Shown: positions 9,030-18,170, counted from the stretch's first letter. The stretch is 64,000 nucleotides of DNA from Mesorhizobium sp. M2E.F.Ca.ET.219.01.1.1 (GCF_004016445.2 NZ_SADT02000001.1:663630-727629); one strand, 5' to 3'. Notes: generated from the letters alone by a model not told the origin. A program made the numbers and translations.

Positions 9030-9262
9030 CACAGCAGGGCATCGCCCATCCCGACATCATCACGTCCTATCGATACCTCGCCGCCTGGTCGGCGATAAAC
9101 GGCGATCTGGAGACGGCACGCTGGGCCGCACAAAAGCTCACGGCCGCCCAGCCGAGTTTCACGATCGAGCGATTCCGGTCGTTGCCTGTCTTTCACAACA
9201 CCCCGGAATGGGCAAACCAGGTGGCCGAAGGCTTGAAGTTGGCGGGACTGCCCGAGCGCTGA
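9030..9262 (+). pseudogene. C-terminal remnant of a TolB-like/TPR regulator
   Basis: The frame reads GIAHPDIITSYRYLAAWSAI, then WAAQKLTAAQPSFTIERFRS, and ends GLKLAGLPER. This is the C-terminus of the TPR regulator family seen at 3272 and 6240. No winged helix or TolB-like domain lies upstream in any frame, so only the tail survives. Confidence 0.5.
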
Positions 9263-9411
9263 TCGCAAGGAGCGATCGCGGGCGCGGCCACGTTCCGTGG
9301 CTGAAGGACGCTACCTCGACCACAGCAGGAACCCGCTGAGCAGGCACCTGAGCCGCCGACAACGCCGGATATTTCGGCCTCGCCGACGTCGGTCCTCCGT
9401 TCGGAGAAGCC

Positions 9412-9852
9412 TCAAACATTGCAGTTTCTTTTCTTTTCCATCACGCGCTTCCAGAATGTATCGAAATCAACGATTGATCTTTCGTGCGTCCCTTCGCTGA
9501 TAAGACCGGCCTCATCCGAGCATCGGACCAGGAAGCGAAGTTTTGTTCCTTCGACCGAACTCAACTCGACGTCGGCCGTGACGGTCATGCCGACGGCGGT
9601 GGCCGCCACGTGGCTGACATCGACATGGGTGCCTACAGTGCGTTCTTCGGCCGCGAGGCATGGACGCAACGCTTCGATGCAGGTCTGCTCGATAAAGCCG
9701 ATCATTATGGCCGTGGCGAGCACCTCCGGCATGTCACGGAAGCCGGGCCATCCTCCATCGATTTCCGGAACGGTGTGTTGGGGCGCCACGACAAGCTGTT
9801 CACTGTGGCGTAGTCCAGGTCGCAGGGGAGAGCGGATAGCGCTGTGGCTCAC
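9412..9852 (-). CDS. Hotdog-fold thioesterase (fluoroacetyl-CoA thioesterase-like)
   Basis: I start this 146-residue protein at GTG 9852, which overlaps the stop of the methyltransferase gene (GTGA) and so couples the two. It reads LATAIMIGFIEQTCIEALRP, then VGTHVDVSHVAATAVGMTV, then EAGLISEGTHERSIVD. This is the pattern of the FlK-like thioesterase family: a Glu in the central helix, the THVDVxH strand, and EGTHER near the end. It probably hydrolyses an acyl-CoA thioester. It is the last gene of a MarR-methyltransferase-thioesterase operon. Confidence 0.75.
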   Translation of the reverse strand: MSHSAIRSPLRPGLRHSEQLVVAPQHTVPEIDGGWPGFRDMPEVLATAIMIGFIEQTCIEALRPCLAAEERTVGTHVDVSHVAATAVGMTVTADVELSSVEGTKLRFLVRCSDEAGLISEGTHERSIVDFDTFWKRVMEKKRNCNV

Positions 9853-10604
9853 AGGCGGCCTAGCCTCATGTTGACGGGCCAGATTACGGGCTGCTCGCCT
9901 TCTCCCCAGTGTCGGGACAGATCGGTGACGAAGCTTTCGAGGATATCTTCCCGGCCGGCTTCGATGACGCGCCGCGTCGCTGACCACGTGGATATGTAGC
10001 CGAGGAAATCGCGCAGTTCCCAACTGCGGTCGATGAACAATTGCGGAGGCGGAAGCTCGGAGAACGGGAACGGAATTGTCGCATAGCCCGTGTCCACGAG
10101 CTTGCGCTCCGGCGGCCAATAAGGCCCTATCTCCCGCCTGTAGAATTGGTTGAACCGCTCGTTGAGCTCAGGGGAGCCGAGTTGCAGAACGCCGTAGCTG
10201 ATCAATGCAATCAACGCATTGTCGCAACTGATCCGACGCACCTCTTCATAGAAGTGCGGCAGGTCGAACCAGTGAGCCGCCTGCGCGGCAGTTATGACGT
10301 CGGCGCTGCGATCGGGCAGGGGGATGTTCTCAGCTGGTGCGCAGATATAGCGGACGCGCTGATGGATCGTGACGTTTGCAATCTGGTCGGCGCTGGGATC
10401 GAGCCCAATTACCTCATCGAAATGGTCAGCCAGTTGGGTCGTAAGCTGTCCATTGCCGCAGCCTGCATCCACCGCTCGGCGGCGAGTGGGCGCTGCCTCG
10501 GCAAGAAACCGCGCAATTGCCGAGGGATATTCCGGCCTGAAGCGCGCATAATCGCGACCGCCCTGATCGAACCAGTTCCTTGATACTTTCGTTTCAGTCG
10601 CCAT
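9849..10604 (-). CDS. Class I SAM-dependent methyltransferase
   Basis: The 251-residue protein has a canonical motif I (AVDAGCGNGQLTTQLADHF), an acidic strand (VIGLDPSADQI), and motif-like CAPAENIPLPDRSADVITAA plus AHWFDLPHFYEEVRR. It resembles the trans-aconitate/UbiE-type methyltransferases with the AQAAHWFD signature. ATG 10604 is chosen because AGGAG precedes it; the frame extends upstream. It overlaps the MarR gene by 11 nt and the thioesterase by 4 nt, so the three are one transcript. Confidence 0.85.
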   Translation of the reverse strand: MATETKVSRNWFDQGGRDYARFRPEYPSAIARFLAEAAPTRRRAVDAGCGNGQLTTQLADHFDEVIGLDPSADQIANVTIHQRVRYICAPAENIPLPDRSADVITAAQAAHWFDLPHFYEEVRRISCDNALIALISYGVLQLGSPELNERFNQFYRREIGPYWPPERKLVDTGYATIPFPFSELPPPQLFIDRSWELRDFLGYISTWSATRRVIEAGREDILESFVTDLSRHWGEGEQPVIWPVNMRLGRL

Positions 10605-11088
10605 CGACAGGCTCCTCTGTGTGGCGTTTAACACCGGCGGCCCTCAGGCGAGCGGCGAAGTCCTGTCGCTCGAGTGCGAGCGCGGCGTCCTCCAGAACGC
10701 GAAGCAGTGGATGGCCGATTTCCTTTTCTAATTGGTCGATGGCCTTGAAGGTGCAAAGCCATAGCGGTTCGAGTGTCTCCAACAATTCCTCCCCGCGGCC
10801 AGTGAGGTGAACGCCGCTTTTCCGGCCATCTTCGAGGCTATGCCTGGCAACGATCCCGTCGGCCACCATCAGACCTATGGTCTGGCTGATTGCGCCTTGG
10901 GTTAGACGGGTTCGGGCCGTGATGTCGGTGACGCTTTCCGCGCCAGCCCTGACTGCGCGTAGCACCGGCGTATACCTTGCGCGATAGTTGAGATTGAGGG
11001 CGCGGTATTGCGCCTCGGCGCCCTGATCGACCAGTTCGCCGACAAAGCGGAGCAATTCTCCCAAACCTGGCTTAATGCGTAGGGTCAT
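10594..11088 (-). CDS. MarR-family transcriptional regulator
   Basis: The 164-residue protein has the MarR winged-helix core. A recognition segment (ITARTRLTQGAISQTIGLMV) is followed by the wing (ARHSLEDGRKSGVHLTGRG) and long dimerisation helices at both ends. It leads the operon with the methyltransferase and thioesterase. A perfect 26-bp palindrome begins 7 nt upstream of its start codon, so autoregulation by operator binding is very likely. The ligand is unknown. Confidence 0.85.
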   Translation of the reverse strand: MTLRIKPGLGELLRFVGELVDQGAEAQYRALNLNYRARYTPVLRAVRAGAESVTDITARTRLTQGAISQTIGLMVADGIVARHSLEDGRKSGVHLTGRGEELLETLEPLWLCTFKAIDQLEKEIGHPLLRVLEDAALALERQDFAARLRAAGVKRHTEEPVDGD

Positions 11089-11094
11089 GATCGC

Positions 11095-11120
11095 AAATTA
11101 CATTAGCGCTAATGTAATTT
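11095..11120. promoter_or_regulatory. Perfect 26-bp palindromic operator
   Basis: Arms AAATTACATTAGC (11095-11107) and GCTAATGTAATTT (11108-11120) are exact reverse complements with no spacer. It sits immediately upstream of the marR start at 11088 (minus strand). MarR dimers bind such palindromes, so this is the probable autoregulatory operator. Confidence 0.8.
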
Positions 11121-11159
11121 CAAGTGGGCTGCGAGCGCCAAACGGAGACGCCATGGCAC

Positions 11160-11283
11160 AACATGCCCGAAACAAATGCCTGGCGCGAAGGAAACCGACA
11201 TTCACGTGATCACCGGGCTTGAGATCCTCGGCCGACTTGATTTCACCGGGCAGCAAGTAACCGGCAAGGTTCTTTACCGTCAC
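11160..11283 (-). pseudogene. Possible fragment of a Rieske-type FAD oxidoreductase
   Basis: The minus frame gives TVKNLAGYLLPGEIKSAEDL followed by KPGDHVN. This resembles the linker before the Rieske domain in FAD-dependent oxidoreductases. No flavin domain or Rieske ligands remain nearby. The match is short, so the call is weak. Confidence 0.3.
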
Positions 11284-11849
11284 GCGCCATCTCTCCTCGC
11301 ACCCTTGCCCGTTCCTGACGTTCGAGCCACAGTCGTACTCAAACTCAACGACCGTGGTCCGCGCTTGCCCATTGTTCCCGCCAAGGTGGGCACTGCAATT
11401 CTGCAGGTTTGATCAAGCTTCGCTTTAACTTGAATCTGACCATCAAAGCGACGTTCTCGTTGAAATATCGCGCAGCCGCGGCGGGACGCGCGGCAGGTGG
11501 TCTGGCATTCCTTTTTGGAGCATGAGCGGCTGACAATCGATGCTGGGGCGCCTCGCTTGCCTCAAGTCGGCGCATCGTCGCCACTCGGCCGAAGGATGCA
11601 GAGCCCCAAAAGAACTGGCAACCGACGGCCGGGCTGGGGGGCGGGTGCGAGCTGTCGGTTACCGAGTGTGGGAGGCCTTCGAATCAGAAAAAAGCATTGG
11701 CCCTGCCACGGATTGTGCCAGCACGCGCCGCTGGTGGGAACTCATTCCGCCTCGTTTCGAACCGAAAAAGCTGGCATTAACCCCACTGAAGGGCTCGGAA
11801 CCTCACTTTGGAGCCGTCGATGAAAACCGACCTAAATCCGCTTAGCCAA
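11284..11849. other. Stretch without a recognisable gene
   Basis: Open frames here have no recognisable motif, no good ribosome-binding sites and unnatural composition (Arg/Pro/Ser-rich). I see nothing supportable. Confidence 0.4.
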
Positions 11850-12170
11850 AAGCACTCGCAATTCCGGCCGAGGCGCACCGAGTCGAAAGCTTGCAAGAAC
11901 CCAGGCCGGGGCGTTGCAGTTTGCGAGTGTGGGCATCAAGGACACGTTCGTAGTCATCGAACGTGCGCGATGGATCACCATCTTGTCACCCGGCGGGCTC
12001 GAAGGCTTTTTCCGGCGGTCGCCGCGGAGGGACTGAAGATTCCGCGCGATCTCGCCGAAATAAAAGCGATCGCGGCCCAGTTCGACATGGAGATTACCGG
12101 GCCACCCGTGGTCATCGCTGGACCTCAGGCGTCGCGTCGATATTATACGATTAAGGAAATATCGAGCTTC
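11850..12170 (+). pseudogene. Cupin-protein remnant
   Basis: One plus frame reads LQFASVGIKDTFVVIERARW and then ITILSPGGLEGFFR. After a frame change it continues VAAEGLKIPRDLAEIKAIAA and QFDMEITGPP. The PGGLEGFF segment followed by a helical pair and a GPP end is the usual C-terminal half of cupin/quercetinase-like proteins. The barrel motifs with metal ligands are missing. Confidence 0.45.
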
Positions 12171-12362
12171 CCCTCGAATCGCTTTGCGGGCGGGTTGGGG
12201 ACCAAAGCAGTCGGTGGCCTGAGACCGAGGGGTCATATCTCTTGGGGGCCTCGGCCCTTCCATGAGAACCAGGATCCCAACTTCACGTTCCCCATCTCGC
12301 GGAGAAAACGCCGGCCACATTAGGAGCCCGGACCGACAAACGTCGCGTAACCGGTCAGCTAT

Positions 12363-12614
12363 TCAGAAGCCGGATAAAACGAACCACGGGCTGGAACTGT
12401 AGCCCAATCGCGGCCCCAGCGCATTTTGGGACCCATCCGATCCTTGCACAACCGTCCCTGTCGACTTGCAATCAAGTTTCGGGGTGACCGAACCGTTTGC
12501 GCTTGTGGAACACAGGCTCGCACCCTGCTTTAGGGCCACCTTCTTTTCTTTCGCAACGGAAGCACCAGTCATTGTCAGTACGATAGCTGCGCCAATAGAA
12601 ATAACGAACCTCAT
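12363..12614 (-). CDS. Small secreted hypothetical protein
   Basis: The second in-frame ATG (12614) has AAGGGG at proper spacing, so I prefer it to ATG 12620. The 83-residue product begins with a clear Sec signal peptide (MRFVISIGAAIVLTMTGASVA, probably cleaved before KEKK). A short Ser/Gly-rich mature part with two Cys follows (ASLCSTSANG, KLDCKSTG) and could form a disulphide in the periplasm. No family is recognised. Confidence 0.5.
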   Translation of the reverse strand: MRFVISIGAAIVLTMTGASVAKEKKVALKQGASLCSTSANGSVTPKLDCKSTGTVVQGSDGSQNALGPRLGYSSSPWFVLSGF

Positions 12615-12620
12615 GAACAT

Positions 12621-13352
12621 GCCCCTTCACCCTGCACACCCGAAATGGATGCGCAGTGTTGACGTTACGGTAACCATAAATTTCCAGCAAACTACCTTGG
12701 ACCTATGCGCGGCATTTTGGGACCTCAGTCGCTCAACGGGTCGGTCAGGCGAAGCAACCCGGCCAAATAGCAGCCGGGCCAAATTCAATACGCCATTGGG
12801 TTTCAGAGCCCTTGCCCGCCCTTGCCGGTCGCGACCGGATCAATCCCGCATCCCCAACTGGCGCATGCCGCCGGCGACGCGCTCGCATGGCGTCGTCGAA
12901 AGGCTTTTGGTCCCTTGTGGTGGCGACGGTCCGCCCGGATGATTTTCCAGCAGTCGGAAGCAAACGCGAATGGGAGGGCAGGTCATGTGGCCTCGCGGGG
13001 ATGAAGGCAGGCTGGGCGGCTGGACAGTGTCGAGCCTCCGTGAGTCTGGCGATTTCTGCTTCGCTTCTGCAGCGACGGCCCGCACAAACTCTTAAGCATC
13101 GTGCGACAGGTCTCGAACTGAGGCAGGGCCGCGTTTCCGTGGCCCTGGCGGCGTAGACCCGCGTCAGCACCCGATGCGCCGCCTCTACGACCGGCTTTAG
13201 TAGTGATAGCTAAAATTGTTAATGTCGAGAGATCAACGCTGGCGCATAATGCGGGTCTGCCCCGCACTTCAACCGGGGTAAGGGCCCGGCCTGTCCGCCC
13301 GAAGTCCCCCCGACTCCCCCGCAGGCCGGGCATCGTTTGTCCGCGGGACCGG
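12621..13352. other. Long stretch without a recognisable gene
   Basis: Frames on both strands are open, as expected for high GC, but none shows a domain, signal peptide or good start. I see no repeats or hairpins of note. Confidence 0.4.
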
Positions 13353-13646
13353 CTAGTTCAGCCTCGGTGCCTTGTCGGCAATAAACGGCGCCAGTGCCTC
13401 GGCAACGCGCTGTAAAAACGGGACCAGATCGAGCACTACGCCGTTCGGCTCAACAAAGATGTGTTCGTCTTCCTGCCGCCGGGGATGGTCAAGCGTCACG
13501 ATAAACGTATAATCCGGCATGGCAGCCGATAGAGCGGCCTCCATCTGCGCCCGATATGATGCGCTTTCGTATCGGGATTCCTTGGGCGGCACTACCAGAA
13601 ATTCTTTGGCGGACATGCCCGTATTCATGCGCTCAAGCCATTGCAT
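13353..13646 (-). CDS. Hypothetical protein, 97 residues
   Basis: The frame extends further upstream, but recognisable composition begins at ATG 13646 (MQWLERMNTGMSAKEFLVVP). A second Met just downstream (MSAKEF) is also possible. The product has a helix ESASYRAQMEAALSAAM, an acidic strand region (TFIVTLDHPRRQEDEHIFVE) and a C-terminal helix (LVPFLQRVAEALAPFIADKA). Function is unknown. Confidence 0.45.
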   Translation of the reverse strand: MQWLERMNTGMSAKEFLVVPPKESRYESASYRAQMEAALSAAMPDYTFIVTLDHPRRQEDEHIFVEPNGVVLDLVPFLQRVAEALAPFIADKAPRLN

Positions 13647-13994
13647 GATCTTCGCCCCGCGAAATCCCCGCCTTGAAAATTCCAGCAACCTACGCATCTG
13701 GATTATTGAAGCGACGGTTGCCAATATTGGGCGCGGGGCGCGTCTCAAAGGACGCAGGTCCAAATTAGGCGCACTGTATTTGTCTTCAATCAGAATGCCG
13801 CCACATCGTGAACGCGGGCTTACCGTCCACAGGCACCTGGGATTGAACCAGGACGCAACTGCAGGCGATGCAATTGAGAGGACCGCGGAACCTTCACATC
13901 GGGTCAGGTCGATGCAGCGGACCATGAGATGCGCTATGGTTCTTCCCTGCCCAGCAAGCAGACGTTCCGCCTCCGCTCCTGAAGCGGGTGCTGG

Positions 13995-14190
13995 TCAGAG
14001 TCGGCAGCGTAGAGACTGCGGCTCGATTGCCGCGATCACACTGAGAGTGAACTCGTCCTGCACCACAAAAATTATCGGAGGCGGGGGGCGGTCGTAGCGC
14101 TCCGCCCAAATGTGGTTGCCGCTAGCCGCGTCGACAAGCTGCCCGGTTACCCGTAACCGCTCGCCTGATTTCCGGACGTAGCTAGGAGCT
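13995..14190 (-). pseudogene. TolB-like domain fragment of a TPR regulator
   Basis: The minus frame reads VRKSGERLRVTGQLVDAASG, then NHIWAERYDR, then IFVVQDEFTLSVIAAIEP. It matches the TolB-like domain of the regulators at 3272 and 6240 (VRKAG...RVTAQMIDASTGAHVWAERYD). It starts and stops abruptly, so it is a remnant. Confidence 0.55.
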
Positions 14191-14298
14191 CACCAATACT
14201 GGTGCGATGACGCCAATGGTGACACTCTCGGGCTAATCACGCCATATTGCCCGCGTGGGCGGTGAGCAGGCCATGAGCAAAACCTTGAGAGGTGTGGA

Positions 14299-15138
14299 AT
14301 GGTGACTGGGGTCAATGAAACTGCCGTTGCTGACCATTACACCGTAGAGGGCCTTGGAACACTGATTCTCGACGCACTGAAGGTTTCTGGCAAACTGAAC
14401 ACGCTGTCTCCGATCGATCTTGCTCCTGTTGACGAGTTCCACATGGGTGGACGAGCAGCGACGCAACACGTCATCGGAATGATGAGCCTGCCAAAAAATG
14501 CTCACGTCCTCGATGTTGGTTGCGGCTTGGGTGGCGTCGCCCGATATCTCGCGGCCGAATGTGGATGCCGCGCAACGGGGATCGACCTGACCGATGAATA
14601 TGTGCGGGTTGGAACGATGCTGACCGAGCGGACTGGACTTGCCGATAAGGTGGATCTCCATGTCGGCAGCGCTCTCGCCCTGCCCTGGCCGGAAGCGACA
14701 TTTGATGCCGCGGTAACGTTTCACGTTGCGATGAATATCGCCGACCGACCGCGCCTGTATGCTGAAATCGCGCGCGTGCTGAAACCGGGGGGCATGCTTG
14801 CAATCTATGACGTGATGAAGGGACCACGGGAGGGTCTGTTGTTTCCGCTACCGTGGGCCGAGACGGAGGAGACGAGTTTTCTTGTGACCGCGGGAGAAAT
14901 GCGCAATCTTCTCGACAATGCGGGCTTTGAGATTATCCGCGAGGAAGATCGGCGTGAGATTGCGCTAGGGCATCATCGGGACAGGCTGGCGGCGCAATCG
15001 GCAGCTGGCGGCCCGTCGCCGCTCGGTCTGCATCTGTTGCAGGGACAGACAGCAAGCCTCAAGTCGCGCAACATGGTGAGAATGCTCGAGGCTAACCAAA
15101 TTACGCTCGGAGCCATTGTCGCTCGTCGCCGCGCGTGA
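14299..15138 (+). CDS. SAM-dependent methyltransferase, N-methyltransferase/UbiE-like
   Basis: The 279-residue protein has motif I (VLDVGCGLGGVARYLAAECG, about residues 73-92), the acidic strand (ATGIDLTDEYVRVG), motif II (LPWPEATFDAAVTFHVAMNI) and motif III (RVLKPGGMLAIYDVMKG). The N-terminal VADHYTVEGLGTLILDAL and the GGRAATQHVIGMM segment resemble glycine/sarcosine-type N-methyltransferases and related enzymes. The true substrate is not evident. ATG 14299 follows GAGAGGTGTGGA. Confidence 0.8.
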   Translation: MVTGVNETAVADHYTVEGLGTLILDALKVSGKLNTLSPIDLAPVDEFHMGGRAATQHVIGMMSLPKNAHVLDVGCGLGGVARYLAAECGCRATGIDLTDEYVRVGTMLTERTGLADKVDLHVGSALALPWPEATFDAAVTFHVAMNIADRPRLYAEIARVLKPGGMLAIYDVMKGPREGLLFPLPWAETEETSFLVTAGEMRNLLDNAGFEIIREEDRREIALGHHRDRLAAQSAAGGPSPLGLHLLQGQTASLKSRNMVRMLEANQITLGAIVARRRA

Positions 15139-15292
15139 GTGAAGGTCGCTGCTGCGCTAAGCGAATTACGGCATCGCTATTGGTAGCCGCGCAGACCGAA
15201 GAAGACTCTGCCTCCCGCCGCCTCCGTGACAACGCTAGACGATGCGGCTATCCTCAGACCGGGCGCGAGGAATGCGATGGAGATCACATCAC

Positions 15293-15721
15293 ATGGGGCT
15301 GAAAGTTAGCAGACCCTCAGATGTCGGTCGCGCCTTTGCCGACGCCTGGAATCGACACGATATGGATGACTTCGCGTCCTTGTTCTGCGAGGACGCCAAT
15401 TTCGTCAATGTCGTGGGCATGTGGTGGAGAAATCGCAGCGAGATCGAAGCGGCCCACCGTGCAACTCATGAAACTATGTTCCGCGACAGCCAGTTAGAGG
15501 GTGTCGTCTCGTCGGTCATCGAACTATCTCCGGGCATTGCATCGGTGCACTATACCTGGACTCTGACCGGTGCATCCGCTCCGGACGGCTCACCAGCCGG
15601 ACCGCGGAAAGGCATCCTGCTTCTGATTGTTAAGGAGGAACAGTCCGGCTGGCTGATCAAGGTGGCGCAGAACACCGACATAGTTCCAGGCGCAATTGCT
15701 CCCCCCTCCAAAACGAGGTGA
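15293..15721 (+). CDS. SnoaL-like / SgcJ-type NTF2-fold protein
   Basis: The 142-residue product carries DVGRAFADAWNRHDMDDFAS and LFCEDANFVNVVGMWWRNRS, followed by three long strands ending WLIKVAQNTDIVPG. This is the SgcJ/EcaC-like branch of the NTF2 fold (typically small enzymes or binding proteins). ATG 15293 is chosen; ATG 15272 is also in frame but has a poorly spaced ribosome-binding site. Function is unknown. Confidence 0.75.
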   Translation: MGLKVSRPSDVGRAFADAWNRHDMDDFASLFCEDANFVNVVGMWWRNRSEIEAAHRATHETMFRDSQLEGVVSSVIELSPGIASVHYTWTLTGASAPDGSPAGPRKGILLLIVKEEQSGWLIKVAQNTDIVPGAIAPPSKTR

Positions 15722-15737
15722 GGACGGCAACAGGTAT

Positions 15738-15947
15738 CTAGCGCCCAAGCGGCAACTTAGATACTGACAACAGTTCAGCCTCATCCGTGATCCCTGCCAG
15801 GTAGTTTGCCAGCAGACGAGATGCGAGGGCTTCACGTCGCTCTGGGGATTGATGTTCGTCCTTCAGTTTGTCGAACACGCGTCCGAGCAGCGCGACTTCG
15901 GATGAACTGAAAATGCCACTTTCCTCGGCTCTTTGGTAAATCGGCAT
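15738..15947 (-). CDS. Small hypothetical helical protein
   Basis: The 69-residue product (MPIYQRAEESGIFSSSEVAL...) is mostly helical, with LLGRVFDKLKDEHQ and REALASRLLANYLAGI. GGGAAG precedes the ATG at 15947. No domain is recognised. It converges with the SnoaL-like gene. Confidence 0.5.
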   Translation of the reverse strand: MPIYQRAEESGIFSSSEVALLGRVFDKLKDEHQSPERREALASRLLANYLAGITDEAELLSVSKLPLGR

Positions 15948-15996
15948 GAGGATCTTCCCGGCACTCCGAGCTAAATCCCATTCGAGATTTTAGGCA

Positions 15997-16037
15997 AGAA
16001 AAAAGCCCGTCCGCCGAAGCAGACGGGCTTTTTCTTC
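15997..16037. terminator. Strong bidirectional terminator
   Basis: The stem AAGCCCGTC / GACGGGCTT closes a 9-nt loop and is flanked by an A-run on one side and TTTTTCTT on the other. It can end transcription in both directions. The nearest upstream gene on the plus strand is at 15293, with the small minus-strand gene starting at 15947 between. Confidence 0.75.
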
Positions 16038-16351
16038 AAGAACGTCGTGCGCCCCATCTTTTCCCGAGCGGTCCGCCGAACCCGGGCTGTAACCCCACAC
16101 AACTCTCTCCTAATGCAGCGTAAACCCCATGGCTGTAGCTCGGAGGCAACAGGGGACGCTTTTGAGACAGCTGGTCGCATCACCTCTCGTTTTGAACAAC
16201 CGCATCCACCCAGAGCGGCACATGTTCCAGGCAAATTTGGCTCAGTGGATCCGGCCTGGACGATGCTCGCCCATGAGGTGGCATCGCCTGCGCGGGCTCA
16301 ACTGTTGGGAGACCGCCCGCTTTACGATGTTTTGCAGATGGGCAAGGGCCG

Positions 16352-17611
16352 CTATTCGACCACTGCGACCGACTGCGCTGCCGGGATGGTCTTCATGCCG
16401 AGGCTCGAGCAGTCCTGGTTGATGGTCGAGTTGCCCGACCACTGGATGGTGTCGGCGACGACCTGCGTGCAGCCGTTCACGCCTGAGAAGTTGCCGAGAT
16501 AATTGACCTGCTGCCTGGGAAAATAGATTGCGCCGGTCAACAGCGAGGTCGCAGTGCCGTTGAAGGTGCTTTGCGCCGCGATACCCGTCCTGTCGCCGTA
16601 AAACAGCACGCCGGAATAGGTGCCCGAGGTCGGTGCGCTCAGCGTCACCGTGGCATTGCCGTTCATGCTGACGGTGTTGCTGCCGGACATGTAGATGGTT
16701 ACGCCGTCGCCCTGGATCACCGCACCGGCGTTGATCTTCAAATTGCCCTGGACGACATAGACGCCGGGAGAAAGCGTGACATTGCCGTTGAGGTTCATAC
16801 CATTGCAATAAGTTCCGGGCTGGATTGTTTGCGTCGACTTGCCGCCGTTGACATTCTGGCAGGAGCCGCTGGCCGAAGGCGCCGGCAGGCTACCGAACGG
16901 ATCGGACGCCGGAAGGGCCTGGGTTATCGGGGCTTTGCAGACCGAAGGGTCCATGGTCACCACGTTGTTCAGCACAACGCCACCGGCGGTAATCAGGCAA
17001 TCGGTCTGCAACCCTGCCGAGCCCTGCACCTTGATTGAGTCACCGGCGATCGAATCCGACATGACCGAACAGCCGGTAAACTTGACGCTCGTGCTGCCGG
17101 AAAACAGCGCCGCCTGCGAGGCGGAGGGGTTTAGCGCCAGCACGCAGGCCTTTGAAGCGTCGGTGATCAGCGCCACCGCCCTCGCCTGTTCCGGCACCTT
17201 TGTCTGGGTGAAGATGGCGGTGAACAACCGGTCGAGGTTCTGGTTGAGGATCACCTCCACCGCCTTCTTGGCCGTGTTCGGTCCCGAGGTGGGCGGCGTG
17301 TTGACGACGATGGTGCCGCCGCCCAGCCCGTTCGAGGTCGCCGATGACGTGGCAGCCGCGGTGATGGCGGCCGTGTCGGACCCCTGGATCTTTTCGAGCG
17401 CGCCAGCATAGGCGGCCGCGTCCGCGATCGCCTGCAGCTTCAGGCTCGAATAGTACCAGTACGACGTCTCGACACCCAGCCCCGCGCCGCCGACGACTAC
17501 CGGCAGGGTGAACGCGACGATGGTCGCGACATTGCCGCCCTTGCCTTCGCAAAAGCGCCGAAAGAAGCGCCGGAAAGAATGATGTCTGAAGAACCGACCT
17601 GAAGAGCCCAT
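16352..17611 (-). CDS. TadG-like pilus-assembly/secreted protein
   Basis: The 419-residue protein begins with a basic stretch, then the TadE/TadG-type membrane anchor at about residues 25-55 (GNVATIVAFTLPVVVGGAGL, then ETSYWYYSSLKLQAIADAAA). After it comes a long Gly/Ser/Thr/Asn-rich beta-structured domain with many GNxTxxLxxGxY turns (QPGTYCNGMNLNGNVTLSPG) and several Cys, probably outside the membrane. No other tad/cpa pilus gene is nearby, so it is an orphan. Its usual partners would have to be encoded elsewhere. Confidence 0.75.
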   Translation of the reverse strand: MGSSGRFFRHHSFRRFFRRFCEGKGGNVATIVAFTLPVVVGGAGLGVETSYWYYSSLKLQAIADAAAYAGALEKIQGSDTAAITAAATSSATSNGLGGGTIVVNTPPTSGPNTAKKAVEVILNQNLDRLFTAIFTQTKVPEQARAVALITDASKACVLALNPSASQAALFSGSTSVKFTGCSVMSDSIAGDSIKVQGSAGLQTDCLITAGGVVLNNVVTMDPSVCKAPITQALPASDPFGSLPAPSASGSCQNVNGGKSTQTIQPGTYCNGMNLNGNVTLSPGVYVVQGNLKINAGAVIQGDGVTIYMSGSNTVSMNGNATVTLSAPTSGTYSGVLFYGDRTGIAAQSTFNGTATSLLTGAIYFPRQQVNYLGNFSGVNGCTQVVADTIQWSGNSTINQDCSSLGMKTIPAAQSVAVVE

Positions 17612-17903
17612 GGCCGAGCGCGCCTAAGATATCCCAGACATCACGTTCAGCACCCCCGATAAACGAATGGATAATTTTTTCGCTCGATTTGCGCCGGTCA
17701 GACCTTAGAGGCGAATTAGCGCCCGTTCGGCGATCACGGATCGAGACCTTAGTCTGAGCAGCGTTCAAGAGCCTGTTCGCCTGGTTTATTAGGACACCGG
17801 CGTGATGGCTGTGTGATTAGCAAGGCCGGGCAAAATGAAATTTATAAGTGAGAAACTGGTGATGTGATTTATAAGTATAGTCACAAAAACCAAGAGTTTA
17901 GCT
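17612..17903. other. AT-rich intergenic stretch with a direct repeat
   Basis: No gene is seen. ATTTATAAGT occurs twice, near 17841 and 17872, just upstream of the small gene at 17904. It may be part of that gene's promoter or operator. The segment is noticeably richer in A and T than its surroundings. Confidence 0.35.
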
Positions 17904-18170
17904 ATGACTAAAGTACCTTATGCTAAAGGATTGCTTCCCGATCAGAATCCAAGAGATGGCACTCGGAAGGAAGCCAAGGACAGGATGACGCGAGAAGACT
18001 GGAGGGAAAGGCACGAGGCCTTTGAGCAGGATCTCGCAACCATAATGGACAAGGCTACCGACGATATCGCCGCCATCCTAAGCGCCGGAGACAAGTTCCT
18101 TGTCGACCTCCGCATAGGGGTTTGGATGTGCTTCGCGGTTTTGTGCGTGATCGCCTGGCGCGTCTGGTGA
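17904..18170 (+). CDS. Small protein with C-terminal membrane anchor
   Basis: The 88-residue product is charged and helical (TREDWRERHEAFEQDLATIM, then KATDDIAAILSAG) and ends in a single hydrophobic helix (VWMCFAVLCVIAWRVW), so it is probably tail-anchored. Its stop codon overlaps the GTG start of a second tiny membrane protein (GTGA). Function is unknown. Confidence 0.55.
   Translation: MTKVPYAKGLLPDQNPRDGTRKEAKDRMTREDWRERHEAFEQDLATIMDKATDDIAAILSAGDKFLVDLRIGVWMCFAVLCVIAWRVW

Noticed and set aside
13835..13870. tRNA-like T-arm (TGGGATTGAACCAGG)
   Set aside because: No acceptor stem, D-arm or anticodon arm can be built around it.
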